NCBI RefSeq assembly: GCF_001279525.1
Contig: NZ_LGDY01000147.1
Location: 1 to 64,000, forward strand
Origin: Nocardia sp. NRRL S-836
GTDB taxonomy: Bacteria; Actinomycetota; Actinomycetes; Mycobacteriales; Pseudonocardiaceae
Direction: 5' to 3'
Length of the DNA stretch: 64,000 bases
Positions 41,736 to 49,627 of the stretch are shown in pieces; the first letter of the stretch is position 1, and each line of letters begins with the position of its first letter. The notes below the pieces were generated by a model. That model was not told the DNA's origin, ran no database searches, and worked only from the letters and a program-made list of their open reading frames with translations. A program made the position numbers and the translations under genes.

Positions 41736-42799
41736 GGCTCGATTGTGCGCCTGCGCTGCTCGGCCTCCCCGAACAGGGCGGCCAGCTCGGCCGGCGGCAC
41801 CTCCTCCAGCTGCTCGTACGTGCACTCCGACGGCTGCTTGTCCGGCCGGAACCGCACCAGCCGCGCCGTGTGCCGGAACCGCCCGCCCTGCACGTGCTCG
41901 TACCGCACCTCGGCCACCCGCACCGGCTCCAGCAGCACGACCTGCAGCTGCTTGTCCGGGTTCCAGCGGCTGTTCATGCCCGGTCCCTCATAGGTCGCCC
42001 ACTCGCTCCACGGGTGCTCGGCCGGGTTCAGCAGCGGCGCGAGCTCCTCGACCAGCTCCCTGCGGCGGGCCGCGGTGAAGCTGCTGGCGACGCCCACGTT
42101 GCGCAGCTCGCCGTCCTGGTAGAGGCCGAGCACCAGCGAGCCGACGCTCTCGCCGTCCTTGTGCAGCCGGTAGCCCGCGACCACGCAGTCCGCCGTGCGC
42201 TCGTGCTTCACCTTCCACATCACGCGCTTGTCGGGCTCGTAGACGCCGTCGAGCGCCTTGACCACCACGCCGTCGAACCCGGCGCCCTCGAAGCGGGTGA
42301 ACCAGTCCCTGGCCACCTCGGGATCCGTTGTGGACGGTGTCAGGTAGGCGCCGGGCACCTCGCGAACGGCTTGTTCGAGCAGCGCGCGGCGTTCGGCCAG
42401 CGGCAGCCCGGTCACGTCCCGGTCGTCCAGGGCCAGCAGGTCGAACGCCACGAAGCTGGCCGGCGTCTCCACGGCGAGCTTGCGGACCCGTGACGCGGCG
42501 GGGTGCAGGCGCAGCTGGAGCGTGTCGAAGCTCAGCCCGTCCGGCGTGACCAGCACGATCTCGCCGTCGACCACGCACCGCGGCGGCAGCGCGTCGCGCA
42601 GCAGCTCCACGACCTCGGGGAAGTAGCGGGTCAGCGGCTTGTCGTTGCGCGAGCCGAGCTCGATCTCGTCGCCGTCGCGGAACACGATGCAGCGGAAGCC
42701 GTCCCACTTCGGCTCGTAGTGCAGCCCGTCCCCGCGCGGCAGGTCGGGCACGGACTTCGCGAGCATCGGCTTCACCGGCGGCAGCACGGGCAGGTCCAC
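41732..42799 (-). CDS. ligC: ATP-dependent DNA ligase, LigC type
   Basis: 355 residues from GTG 42799, the size of mycobacterial LigC. The adenylation domain carries the AMP-accepting Lys (~31) in YEPKWDGFRCIVF, then ELGSRNDKPLTRYFP (motif Ia), VDGEIVLVTPDGLSF (motif III), FDGVVVKALDGVYEP (motif IV) and MWKVKHERTADCVVAGYR (motif V). An OB-fold domain completes the protein. It seals nicks, probably in back-up NHEJ or base-excision repair together with stand-alone polymerase domains such as those at 21754-23593. Confidence 0.93.
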   Translation of the reverse strand: MDLPVLPPVKPMLAKSVPDLPRGDGLHYEPKWDGFRCIVFRDGDEIELGSRNDKPLTRYFPEVVELLRDALPPRCVVDGEIVLVTPDGLSFDTLQLRLHPAASRVRKLAVETPASFVAFDLLALDDRDVTGLPLAERRALLEQAVREVPGAYLTPSTTDPEVARDWFTRFEGAGFDGVVVKALDGVYEPDKRVMWKVKHERTADCVVAGYRLHKDGESVGSLVLGLYQDGELRNVGVASSFTAARRRELVEELAPLLNPAEHPWSEWATYEGPGMNSRWNPDKQLQVVLLEPVRVAEVRYEHVQGGRFRHTARLVRFRPDKQPSECTYEQLEEVPPAELAALFGEAEQRRRTIEP

Positions 42800-42814
42800 A
42801 CCCGGACCATAGGC

Positions 42815-43924
42815 TCAGCGCAGCGCGAGGGCGAGTTGTTCGAGCTCCCTGACGTCCGCGTCCATCCCGTCGTCGGCGGGGACGGCCAGCGCGACCGGCC
42901 TGCGCGTCGTCACCGCGCCGCTCTTGCGCGTCCGCAGCCCCGCCCGCAGCCGTTCGGCCAGCGGCAGCTCGTCCGGCGTCTCCGCGACGTACGGGCTGAT
43001 CCGCACCAGCCCGTCACGGCACTCGATCACCCGCCGGTAATAGCGCCGGTGCACGCCCCGCAGCGAGAACGCGTCACGCCTGGACGGCACCCGGTGCAGC
43101 GCGTCCTCGGGGAACGACTCGTTCAGCAGCGTCCACAGCGGACCGAGCCGGTGGTAGGCGCGCAGGTGCCGCAGCCACAGCCCGGTCGCCGCGAACCGCA
43201 TCGCCGCGACCGGGTAGACGACGCCGACCACGCACAGCAGCACACCGGGCAGCAGGAACCACACGGCCGTGGTCAGCAGCCAGCGGGGGAGCGGCTCGCC
43301 GAAGTAGCGCGAGACGTTCGACGACACGAAGATCGCGTCGGCCGGCACCAGCAGCGCGAGCCCGGTCGAGGTGAGCAGCAGGCCCCTGCGCAGCCGCGGT
43401 TCGGCACCGCGGGCGTAGCGGCGTGCCCACACGAACATCGTCGCGAACCCGTAGAGCAGGTAACCGTTGCCCAGCGCGTAGAACACGGTGATCGCGAGGA
43501 CCCCGGTCGGCCCGCCGCCCAGCGAGTTCGGCACCCGTGCCGCCGCCACCCGCAGGTCGTCCGGGATCGCGAGCACCGACCACGTCATGACCGCGATGCT
43601 CGCCATGAGCGGCGCGAGCTGGAGCAACGCCTGCTTGCGCGCCTGCTCGTCGTCCAGTGCGGAGAAGATGAAGAAGCAGATCAGGCCGAAGACGCCGACC
43701 TGCAGCATCGAGTGCTGGATGAGCTGGCAGACCATCGGGTCGAGCCCGAGGAACCACCGCCCGTTCGCCGCGGCCCGCCCGAACGGGTACCCGAGCGCCC
43801 ACCCGGCGACCAGTCCGGTCACCGAGCGCAGCCGCGGGTCGTGCGGGCGGCGCACCAGCAGGTACAGCACCACCGCCAGCGCCGAGAACGCGACGATGCC
43901 CTGCGTCTCCTTGAGGTACTGCAC
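42815..43924 (-). CDS. MAB_1171c-family integral membrane protein
   Basis: 369 residues from GTG 43924; the start shares one base with the stop of the ImmA/IrrE gene (TAGTG). About seven hydrophobic helices fill residues 10-235 (GIVAFSALAVVLYLLVRRP, VCQLIQHSMLQVGVFGLICF, VLAITVFYALGNGYLLYGF). A ~130-residue cytoplasmic tail with PLWTLLNESFPEDALHRVPS and RRYYRRVIECRDGLVRISPY follows. This matches the MAB_1171c family of putative transporters, usually encoded after an XRE regulator and an ImmA/IrrE-type protein. Function unproven. Confidence 0.82.
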   Translation of the reverse strand: MQYLKETQGIVAFSALAVVLYLLVRRPHDPRLRSVTGLVAGWALGYPFGRAAANGRWFLGLDPMVCQLIQHSMLQVGVFGLICFFIFSALDDEQARKQALLQLAPLMASIAVMTWSVLAIPDDLRVAAARVPNSLGGGPTGVLAITVFYALGNGYLLYGFATMFVWARRYARGAEPRLRRGLLLTSTGLALLVPADAIFVSSNVSRYFGEPLPRWLLTTAVWFLLPGVLLCVVGVVYPVAAMRFAATGLWLRHLRAYHRLGPLWTLLNESFPEDALHRVPSRRDAFSLRGVHRRYYRRVIECRDGLVRISPYVAETPDELPLAERLRAGLRTRKSGAVTTRRPVALAVPADDGMDADVRELEQLALALR

Positions 43925-44436
43925 TACAACCACCCGATCCGGTCGGCGAGCGAGGAGGCCATCCGGCGCGCCGGGCCCTCCGAGCTGCGCGGCGCGACCT
44001 TGTCCAGCACCGACGCCCACTCGAGGATGATCGTCGCGACCGTCTCCGCCTCGCGCTCGTGCTCGGTGTCGTAGGAGGTGCGCCGCAGTGCCCTGCGGAC
44101 CGCGTCCGGTTCGAGGTCCGGGTACAGGCCCGCGAGCAGCCCGTCGTCCTGCTCGTCGCTCGAGTGCCCGGCCAGCAGGTGCCCGAGCTCGTGCAGGATG
44201 ATGTGGTTCTGGTGCGCCTTCGACGTCTCCTGCTGGTAGAGGATGTAGTCGGCCTTCGCGGTGGCGATCCAGACGCCGAACGGCCCCGGCACCGGGATCG
44301 GGTGCGCGACCAGCCGGATGGGTCTACCCCGCTGGTCGCCGACGCGGCGGCACAGCTCCTCGACGTCCAGCGGCGGCTGGATGTCCAGCTCGTTCAGCAG
44401 GCGGCGGCACCGCTTGCGCAGTTCTCGTTCGGCCAC
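43924..44436 (-). CDS. ImmA/IrrE-family metallopeptidase
   Basis: 170 residues from GTG 44436. The zinc-peptidase motif HELGHLLAGH (HExxH) is intact, in NHIILHELGHLLAGHSSDE; a third ligand may be Glu in TEHEREAETVATIILEWA. In other systems ImmA/IrrE peptidases cleave an XRE-type repressor when a signal is sensed. The XRE gene lies only three bases upstream, so cleavage of that regulator is a reasonable, untested idea. Confidence 0.88.
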   Translation of the reverse strand: MAERELRKRCRRLLNELDIQPPLDVEELCRRVGDQRGRPIRLVAHPIPVPGPFGVWIATAKADYILYQQETSKAHQNHIILHELGHLLAGHSSDEQDDGLLAGLYPDLEPDAVRRALRRTSYDTEHEREAETVATIILEWASVLDKVAPRSSEGPARRMASSLADRIGWL

Positions 44437-44439
44437 GAG

Positions 44440-44877
44440 TCATCCTTCGCCGCGCTCGGCCTGTTCCTGTCGGTAGACGACGTCCAGCAGCTCCATGACC
44501 AGCCTGCGCCGGTCCGGCGACAGCTCACCGGCGCGCATCGCCATCAGCTGGGCGTCGCTGCCGGCGGTCAGCTCGTTCAACCTGGTCTGCTCGTCCTTGA
44601 GCGACCTCAGCTGCTCGTCGACGCGGTCGGTGACCTCGTCGTCGAAGAAGTAGCTCACCGGCACGCCGAAGAATCCTGCCAGTGCCTGCAGGTGCTTGAA
44701 CGTGGGGTTGTCCTTCTTGCCCTTGCGCAGCTGCCAGATGTAGCTCTGCGAGATCGTCACGCCGGTCTCCGCGATCGCCGCCGCGACCTGCTCGTTGCTG
44801 TACTCCTGCCCCGAACGCGCGGTGTGAGCTGCGAAGAGGTGGTTGAGCCTGGCAGCCAGCGACCGTTCCCCCGCCAT
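44440..44877 (-). CDS. XRE-family transcriptional regulator, MAB_1171c cassette type
   Basis: 145 residues from ATG 44877. The helix-turn-helix spans ~22-60 (EQVAAAIAETGVTISQSYIW, QLRKGKKDNPTFKHLQALAG), followed by FFGVPVSYFFDDEVTDRVDE and a helical tail with QLRSLKDEQTRLNELTAGSD. It resembles Streptomyces and mycobacterial EspR-like regulators (the FFGVPVSYFFDD segment is shared). It leads the three-gene cassette with the ImmA/IrrE peptidase and the membrane protein, and is divergent from the 125-residue Cys protein. Confidence 0.88.
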   Translation of the reverse strand: MAGERSLAARLNHLFAAHTARSGQEYSNEQVAAAIAETGVTISQSYIWQLRKGKKDNPTFKHLQALAGFFGVPVSYFFDDEVTDRVDEQLRSLKDEQTRLNELTAGSDAQLMAMRAGELSPDRRRLVMELLDVVYRQEQAERGEG

Positions 44878-45031
44878 TGCCGAGTCCCCCCGTTGCGCGC
44901 GGTGAGCGTTTCCACCCACGGAAAGGGCTATCTGGGTGACTGGATTTTCACCAGTTGAAAGCCCGCCATTGGTCAACATAGACTCCCACCGAGCCGGTCT
45001 CAACTGCGACGGGGTGGGAGGAACTCCCGAC

Positions 45032-45409
45032 ATGGCGCTCGCCGAACGGCAGGGGTCCTTCCACCGATCCGTGATCGACGTCGTCTACCGGACCATGAAC
45101 CAGCTCGCCCAGGCGGCCGCGCCGAACGAGGTCTTCGAACTGCGCGAACGGCTCCGCGACGCCCTGCCGTGGTGGCGCGGCCTGCTGCGGATGCACGAGC
45201 CGAGCGAGAAGCACCGCTGCAAGTCGTGCCGCACCTGGTACGGGCGGCACCGCGCGTGGCCGTGCCCGGTGTGGCGGGACGCGGTGTCGGCGTTGCACCA
45301 GCTCAACGACATGTACGGGTTCCTGGCGGAGTCCAGTCCGGTCGCCGGGCAGCGGAGACCGGGCCAGCGGGTCAAGGTGACGATCCGGCAGCCGGCCACC
45401 ACCGACTGA
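45032..45409 (+). CDS. Hypothetical protein with HxCxxC motif
   Basis: 125 residues from ATG 45032. GGGAGG lies 11 bases upstream inside a small inverted repeat (GGGAG-GAA-CTCCC, 45016-45028) that could mask it. A helical first half (VIDVVYRTMNQLAQAA, FELRERLRDALPWWRGLLRM) is followed by KHRCKSCRTWYGRHRAWPCP, whose Cys and His residues could bind zinc, and DAVSALHQLNDMYGFL. No family recognised. Divergent from the XRE/ImmA/MAB_1171c cassette, with 154 bases between the starts. Confidence 0.65.
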   Translation: MALAERQGSFHRSVIDVVYRTMNQLAQAAAPNEVFELRERLRDALPWWRGLLRMHEPSEKHRCKSCRTWYGRHRAWPCPVWRDAVSALHQLNDMYGFLAESSPVAGQRRPGQRVKVTIRQPATTD

Positions 45410-45426
45410 GCGAGCACCTCACCCCG

Positions 45427-45476
45427 TGCGACGACCCCGTCCCGCCCCGGAACCACGCGAGCGGGACGAGGTCGCT
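45427..45476. terminator. Imperfect bidirectional terminator
   Basis: GCGACGACCCCGTCCCGC and GCGGGACGAGGTCGC pair over about 14 bases with a small bulge around an 11-15-base loop, between two convergent genes. Confidence 0.5.
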
Positions 45477-45480
45477 GCGG

Positions 45481-46716
45481 CTATCCGATCCGGAAGCTCT
45501 GCGCCGCCGACCCGGTGCAGGTGGCCTGCACCAGCTGCACGCCGTCGGTGGACCCGGCAGGGGCGCTCAGGCACTTGCCGGAGTGCCGTGCGGTCAGCGT
45601 CGAGTAGCCGTCCGATCCGGTCGTGACGCGCCACTGCTGGTTGGTGCCGCCGACGTAGTCCCACAGGTGGATGCCCGCACCGTCCGCTGTGGACACGTCG
45701 CTCACGTCGAGGACCTTCGCGGGGCTGTTGCGGTACTCCAGCCGCGCGTAGCCGTCGCTGGTGGCCACCGCGCGGAAGTTCTGGGCGGTGGTGGAGTTGC
45801 AGGTGTACTGCTGGACGACGGTGCCGTTGTCCAGGCCGGCGGCACGGGCGTCGACGCACTTGCCGTTGCCGCGGTTGACGAGGGTCTTCCAGTCCGGCTG
45901 CGGGACCGGGGTGCCGCCACCGCCGAGCCACCGGAGGCTGTCGACGAGGAAGGTGTTCTGGGTGGCCGATGCGAACGTGGACGACCTCGGCACGTTGTTC
46001 GCGTAGTCCATGGCGTTGTGACCGAAGTTGGCGTAGATCATCTTGAAGTTCTTGTTCGTCCACATGATCGGGTAGTAGCCGCTGCGCCACTGCTGGTTCG
46101 GGTCGGTGCCGAGCGGGAAGCTCGACGGGTCGACGCTCGCGAGCACCTGGATGTCGGGGTTGGTGCGCAGGTCGCGCGACCAGCTGTACCACTCGCTGAC
46201 CGAGGAGGTGAAGCGCTCCGGCAGGCGCAGGGTCGACGGGTGGCTGCGGGTCTCGACCTTGAGCACCGCGGTGGTGGGCTCCCAGGTGTTGCTCACGAAG
46301 TTCCCCTTGCCCAGGAACGTGTTGTGGTACCACGACCACTCGCTCGCGTTCTGGGTGAAGGCGCTGACGTGGAAGCCGAAGAACGCGCCGCCGGCCTCCA
46401 TGTAGCGCTGGAAGCCGGTGCGGGCCGCGGCACCCGTGGGCGCGTCGTCGAGGAAGACCACGACCTGCGCCTGGGCGGGGGTGAGGGTGTTGAGGCGGTT
46501 CCAGTCGCGCGTCGCCTCGTAGGTGAAGCCGTTCTCCTGACCGGCACGGGTCAGCCACGGGTTCGCCTCGTTCACGAACGCGATGTGCGCCGCGTCCCAC
46601 GTGCCGTTGTAGAACGCCAGCACCGTGAACGGGGCGGCCTGGGCCGGTGCCGGGACGGCGACCGGGACGAGTGTCGCGGCGAGCATCGCCAGCAACGCCA
46701 GCAGTTTTCGAGCCAT
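45481..46716 (-). CDS. Secreted ThuA-domain protein with ricin-type beta-trefoil lectin domain
   Basis: 411 residues from ATG 46716. Signal peptide (LLALLAMLAATLVPVAVPAP, cut near AQA). Residues ~30-265 are a ThuA (glutamine-amidotransferase-like) domain: FTVLAFYNGTWDAAHIAFVN, VVVFLDDAP, GGAFFGFHVSAF and MIYANFGHNAMDY. Residues ~275-411 are a CBM13/ricin lectin with QW-type repeats (NGKCVDARAAGLDNGTVVQQ, QQWRVTTGSDG, GKCLSAPAGSTDGVQLVQAT). ThuA-type proteins are linked to glycoside use but have no clear enzymatic role. A TGGTCCAGACC site lies 55 bases upstream, tying it to the chitin genes. Confidence 0.88.
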   Translation of the reverse strand: MARKLLALLAMLAATLVPVAVPAPAQAAPFTVLAFYNGTWDAAHIAFVNEANPWLTRAGQENGFTYEATRDWNRLNTLTPAQAQVVVFLDDAPTGAAARTGFQRYMEAGGAFFGFHVSAFTQNASEWSWYHNTFLGKGNFVSNTWEPTTAVLKVETRSHPSTLRLPERFTSSVSEWYSWSRDLRTNPDIQVLASVDPSSFPLGTDPNQQWRSGYYPIMWTNKNFKMIYANFGHNAMDYANNVPRSSTFASATQNTFLVDSLRWLGGGGTPVPQPDWKTLVNRGNGKCVDARAAGLDNGTVVQQYTCNSTTAQNFRAVATSDGYARLEYRNSPAKVLDVSDVSTADGAGIHLWDYVGGTNQQWRVTTGSDGYSTLTARHSGKCLSAPAGSTDGVQLVQATCTGSAAQSFRIG

Positions 46717-46770
46717 GCGGGCACACACCTTCCTCTCGCGGGGTTGCGCGCCCGAAGATCATCGTAAAGG

Positions 46771-46781
46771 TGGTCCAGACC
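46771..46781. promoter_or_regulatory. Chitin-regulon-type site upstream of the ThuA-lectin gene
   Basis: TGGTCCAGACC, the core of actinomycete chitinase promoter repeats and of the DasR element (consensus ACTGGTCTAGACCACT), is 55 bases upstream of the start at 46716. The same core occurs before both GH19 genes in this window. Confidence 0.55.
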
Positions 46782-46799
46782 GATCGGGGACCGGGACGT

Positions 46800-47570
46800 T
46801 CACAGAATTCTTCTGCGCCACAACAGGAACGCGCCGAGAACGGTGAGGCCGCCGATCGCCCCGACCGCCGCGGACAGGCCGAACCTCGTCGCGGCGGAGG
46901 GCGGTGGTCCGGCACTCGACGCAACGGGAACGGGCTTGGCCGCCGACGTCGTCGCACCGGTCGGCGGCGATGCGGCCGTGGCGGCGGCCACGAGCTCGAC
47001 GTCGGTGCACGAGTAGTAGGTGTCCGGTGTGTCCGTGTTCTGCCAGACGGTGTAGATGACGTGCCGTCCGGTCCGCTTCGGCAGCCGCACCTCGAACTCG
47101 TACGCGCCGCCGACGAGCGGGGGAGAGGGCATGCTGAGGAACTGCTCCAGGTCGGCCCACCGCAGCGGCCGGTCGGGGGAGAACCCCTCGCGGGTGACGT
47201 AGAAGCGGAACGAGCCCTGGTGCGGGATCGTCGCCCGGTAGGTGAAGGCCGTGCCGCGCAGCCGGGTCGCCGGCCAGTCCGCGCGCGGCTGGTCGAGGCC
47301 CGCGTACCTCGGCAGCCCGGCACTGCACAGCTTGCCGTCGGGCACGCGGGCCCGGTCGCGCCCGGCCACGTTCGGCAGCCGGACGTTGTCCCACTCCGTG
47401 GACGGCAACCCCGCTGCGATGGCGGTCCGGCAGGGCGAGGATGATGCTGTCTGCTGACCGGGTGAGCAGACGAAAGCCCTGCTCGCGGGGTCGGTGGGCG
47501 CGCCATGGGCGTGCGCGGGAACCGCGGAGAGCATCATGAGCAGCGCTGACACGCCCACAAGGCGAAACAC
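46800..47570 (-). CDS. AA10 lytic polysaccharide monooxygenase with C-terminal membrane anchor
   Basis: 256 residues from GTG 47570, eight bases after GGGGAGG (a GTG at 47579 overlaps the ribosome-binding site and is rejected). Signal peptide cut AHA|HGAPTDP exposes the N-terminal His of the copper His-brace. The second His is in TIPHQGSFRFYVTR. AA10 features continue with FSPDRPLRWADLEQF and HVIYTVWQNTDTPDTYYSC. A ~50-residue Ala/Pro/Ser linker leads to a hydrophobic helix (VGAIGGLTVLGAFLLWRRR), so the enzyme is anchored in the membrane. It would oxidatively cut chitin or cellulose. Confidence 0.9.
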   Translation of the reverse strand: MFRLVGVSALLMMLSAVPAHAHGAPTDPASRAFVCSPGQQTASSSPCRTAIAAGLPSTEWDNVRLPNVAGRDRARVPDGKLCSAGLPRYAGLDQPRADWPATRLRGTAFTYRATIPHQGSFRFYVTREGFSPDRPLRWADLEQFLSMPSPPLVGGAYEFEVRLPKRTGRHVIYTVWQNTDTPDTYYSCTDVELVAAATAASPPTGATTSAAKPVPVASSAGPPPSAATRFGLSAAVGAIGGLTVLGAFLLWRRRIL

Positions 47571-47641
47571 AACCGGCACCTCCCCTGTCCTTCCAGGAGT
47601 ACGCGTGCCAGACCCGAGTCGTTCACGGAAGATGTAATGTC

Positions 47642-48877
47642 ATGTCCTTCGCTGATGAGGTTTCCGCGGCCGCAGCCCGCCTCGGTGGAGTCGCTCGCAC
47701 GACTCCGCTGGAGGTGAACCAGCGGCTGTCCGAACGCACCGGCGCGCGCGTCTGGTTCAAACGCGAGGATCTGCAGGTCGGCCGCTCGTACAAGCTGCGC
47801 GGCGCGTTCAACCTGCTCTGCCAGACCGAGTTCGCCTTCGGTGGCGCCGTCTGCGCCTCCGCGGGCAACCACGGCCAGGGCATGGCCTACGCCTGCCGCC
47901 GCCTGGGCATCGAGGGCCGCGTCCACGTGCCGCGCACCACGCCCCGCCAGAAGCGCGACCGCATCTCGGCGCTGGGCCAGGGCATGGTGCAGCTCGTCGT
48001 CGACGGCGACACCTACGACGACGCGGCGGCGCTGGCCAAGGAGTACGCGCAGCACACCGGTGCCACGCTCGTGCCGGCGTTCGACGACCCGCGCACGGTC
48101 GCCGGCCAGGGCACGGTGGGCCTGGAGATCGTGCAGCAGCTGGGCGGCGCGCCGGACGTGGTCGTCGTTCCGGTCGGCGGCGGTGGCCTGCTCTCCGGCG
48201 TCGGCACCTGGTTCCGGGAGCGCTTCCCGCGCACCCGCGTCATCGGCGTGGAGCCGGCGGGCGCGGCGAGCATGATCGCCGCGATGCAGGCGGGCCACCC
48301 GGTCACGCTGCCCGAGGTCGACACGTTCGTCGACGGCGCGGCGGTGCGGCGCGCGGGCGAGGTGACGTTCCCGATGGTGCGCGACTCCGGTGCCGAGCTG
48401 CTGACCGTGGCCGAGGGCGCGGTGTGCACGGAGATGCTGGAGCTGTACCAGGTCGACGGCATCATCGCCGAGCCCGCCGGTGCGCTGGCCTCGGCCGCGC
48501 TGCTGGAGGAGATCTCGGTGGCGCCGGACTCGACGGTCGTGTGCCTGCTGTCGGGCGGCAACAACGACGTGTCGCGCTACGCCGAGATCGTCGAGCGGTC
48601 GATGATCCACCGGGGCCTCAAGCACTGGTTCCTGGTCGAGTTCCCGCAGGAGCCGGGCGCGCTGCGGCGGTTCCTCGACGACGTGCTCGGCAAGGACGAC
48701 GACATCGTGCAGTTCGAGTACGTGAAGCGGGACAACCGGGAGACCGGTGCCGCGCTGGTGTGCATCGAGCTGGGCCGCCGCGAGGACTACGACCTGCTGT
48801 GGGGGCGGATGAAGGAGTCCCCGCTGCGGATTCAGCACGTGGAGCCGGGCTCGACGGCGTACCGCTTCCTGATCTGA
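47642..48877 (+). CDS. ilvA: Threonine ammonia-lyase, biosynthetic
   Basis: 411 residues. PLP-binding Lys is in RSYKLRGAFNLL, the Gly-rich phosphate loop in VVPVGGGGLLSGVG, and SAGNHGQGMAYACRRLG is also conserved. A single ACT-like C-terminal domain (LKHWFLVEFPQEPGALRRFL) is the allosteric part of the short IlvA form. It converts threonine to 2-oxobutanoate, the first step of isoleucine synthesis. It stands alone, divergent from the LPMO gene with ~70 bases between the starts. Confidence 0.94.
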   Translation: MSFADEVSAAAARLGGVARTTPLEVNQRLSERTGARVWFKREDLQVGRSYKLRGAFNLLCQTEFAFGGAVCASAGNHGQGMAYACRRLGIEGRVHVPRTTPRQKRDRISALGQGMVQLVVDGDTYDDAAALAKEYAQHTGATLVPAFDDPRTVAGQGTVGLEIVQQLGGAPDVVVVPVGGGGLLSGVGTWFRERFPRTRVIGVEPAGAASMIAAMQAGHPVTLPEVDTFVDGAAVRRAGEVTFPMVRDSGAELLTVAEGAVCTEMLELYQVDGIIAEPAGALASAALLEEISVAPDSTVVCLLSGGNNDVSRYAEIVERSMIHRGLKHWFLVEFPQEPGALRRFLDDVLGKDDDIVQFEYVKRDNRETGAALVCIELGRREDYDLLWGRMKESPLRIQHVEPGSTAYRFLI

Positions 48878-48926
48878 CGGGAACCCCGGGCCGCGCTGTC
48901 GCGACCCGGAGCCCCCTGACCGGGTG

Positions 48927-49571
48927 TTACGGCTTCGTGGGGCAGAGTTTCCACGCGAAGTGGTAGGTCGTCTCGATCGACCCGTCGGTGGAGTCCATCG
49001 AGATGAAGCTGGTCGTCTTCTTCGGGTCGGACGTGCCCGCGCCGACCCGCAGCTCCGTGTTGATGTTGAAGTTCCGCTTCTCGCCGCAGGGGTGGTAGAC
49101 GATCGCCGCCACGTCGGTCGTGTCGGTGGCCTGCCAGTCGTCGCTGAGCGGGCCCTTGTAGTTGTGCTGTTTGAACTCCGTCTGCGACATGCCCTGGAAG
49201 TAGTAGTTGGCCCGCTCCAGGGCGGTGGCGCCGCGCTCCAGGTGGGCGAAGCCCCGGTAGTCGGTGGACGCGATGCCGTAGGTGAAGCCGGACGGCACGT
49301 TGACGCGCAGGTTGAGCTGGCAGTTCTTGCGGAAGTCGGTCGGCAGGGCCTGTGGCCCGACCTGCGCCATGAACTCGCTGTAGGTGACGGTGAAGGCCTT
49401 GTTGTCGGGGGACACGGCGACGGCGGCCGTGCCGGCCCGGCAGCCAGAGCCGTTGATGGTCACGACGTCGATGGTGATGTGGTCCGGCGGGGGCGTGGTG
49501 CCGGGTGCGCCTCCGGGCGGGATGATGATCGTCGACATCGCGAGCACGGCCGCGGCCACTGTGTTGAGCAT
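48927..49571 (-). CDS. DUF4360-family secreted protein (paralogue 1)
   Basis: 214 residues. The N-terminus is hydrophobic (NTVAAAVLAMSTIIIPPGGA) and consistent with export. DUF4360 motifs: ITIDVVTINGSGCRAGTAAV, FRKNCQLNLRVNVPSGFTYG and IASTDYRGFAHL, with three or four Cys likely in disulfides. TTSFISMDSTDGSIETTYHF closes the domain. The family is secreted and common in actinomycetes and fungi but has no known activity. A paralogue follows upstream at 49628, about 45-50% alike by eye. Confidence 0.85.
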   Translation of the reverse strand: MLNTVAAAVLAMSTIIIPPGGAPGTTPPPDHITIDVVTINGSGCRAGTAAVAVSPDNKAFTVTYSEFMAQVGPQALPTDFRKNCQLNLRVNVPSGFTYGIASTDYRGFAHLERGATALERANYYFQGMSQTEFKQHNYKGPLSDDWQATDTTDVAAIVYHPCGEKRNFNINTELRVGAGTSDPKKTTSFISMDSTDGSIETTYHFAWKLCPTKP

Positions 49572-49627
49572 GAGGCACCTTTCCGACTGGGTTCGACAAA
49601 GACCGGCGGCGGCATTGGGAACAGAGG

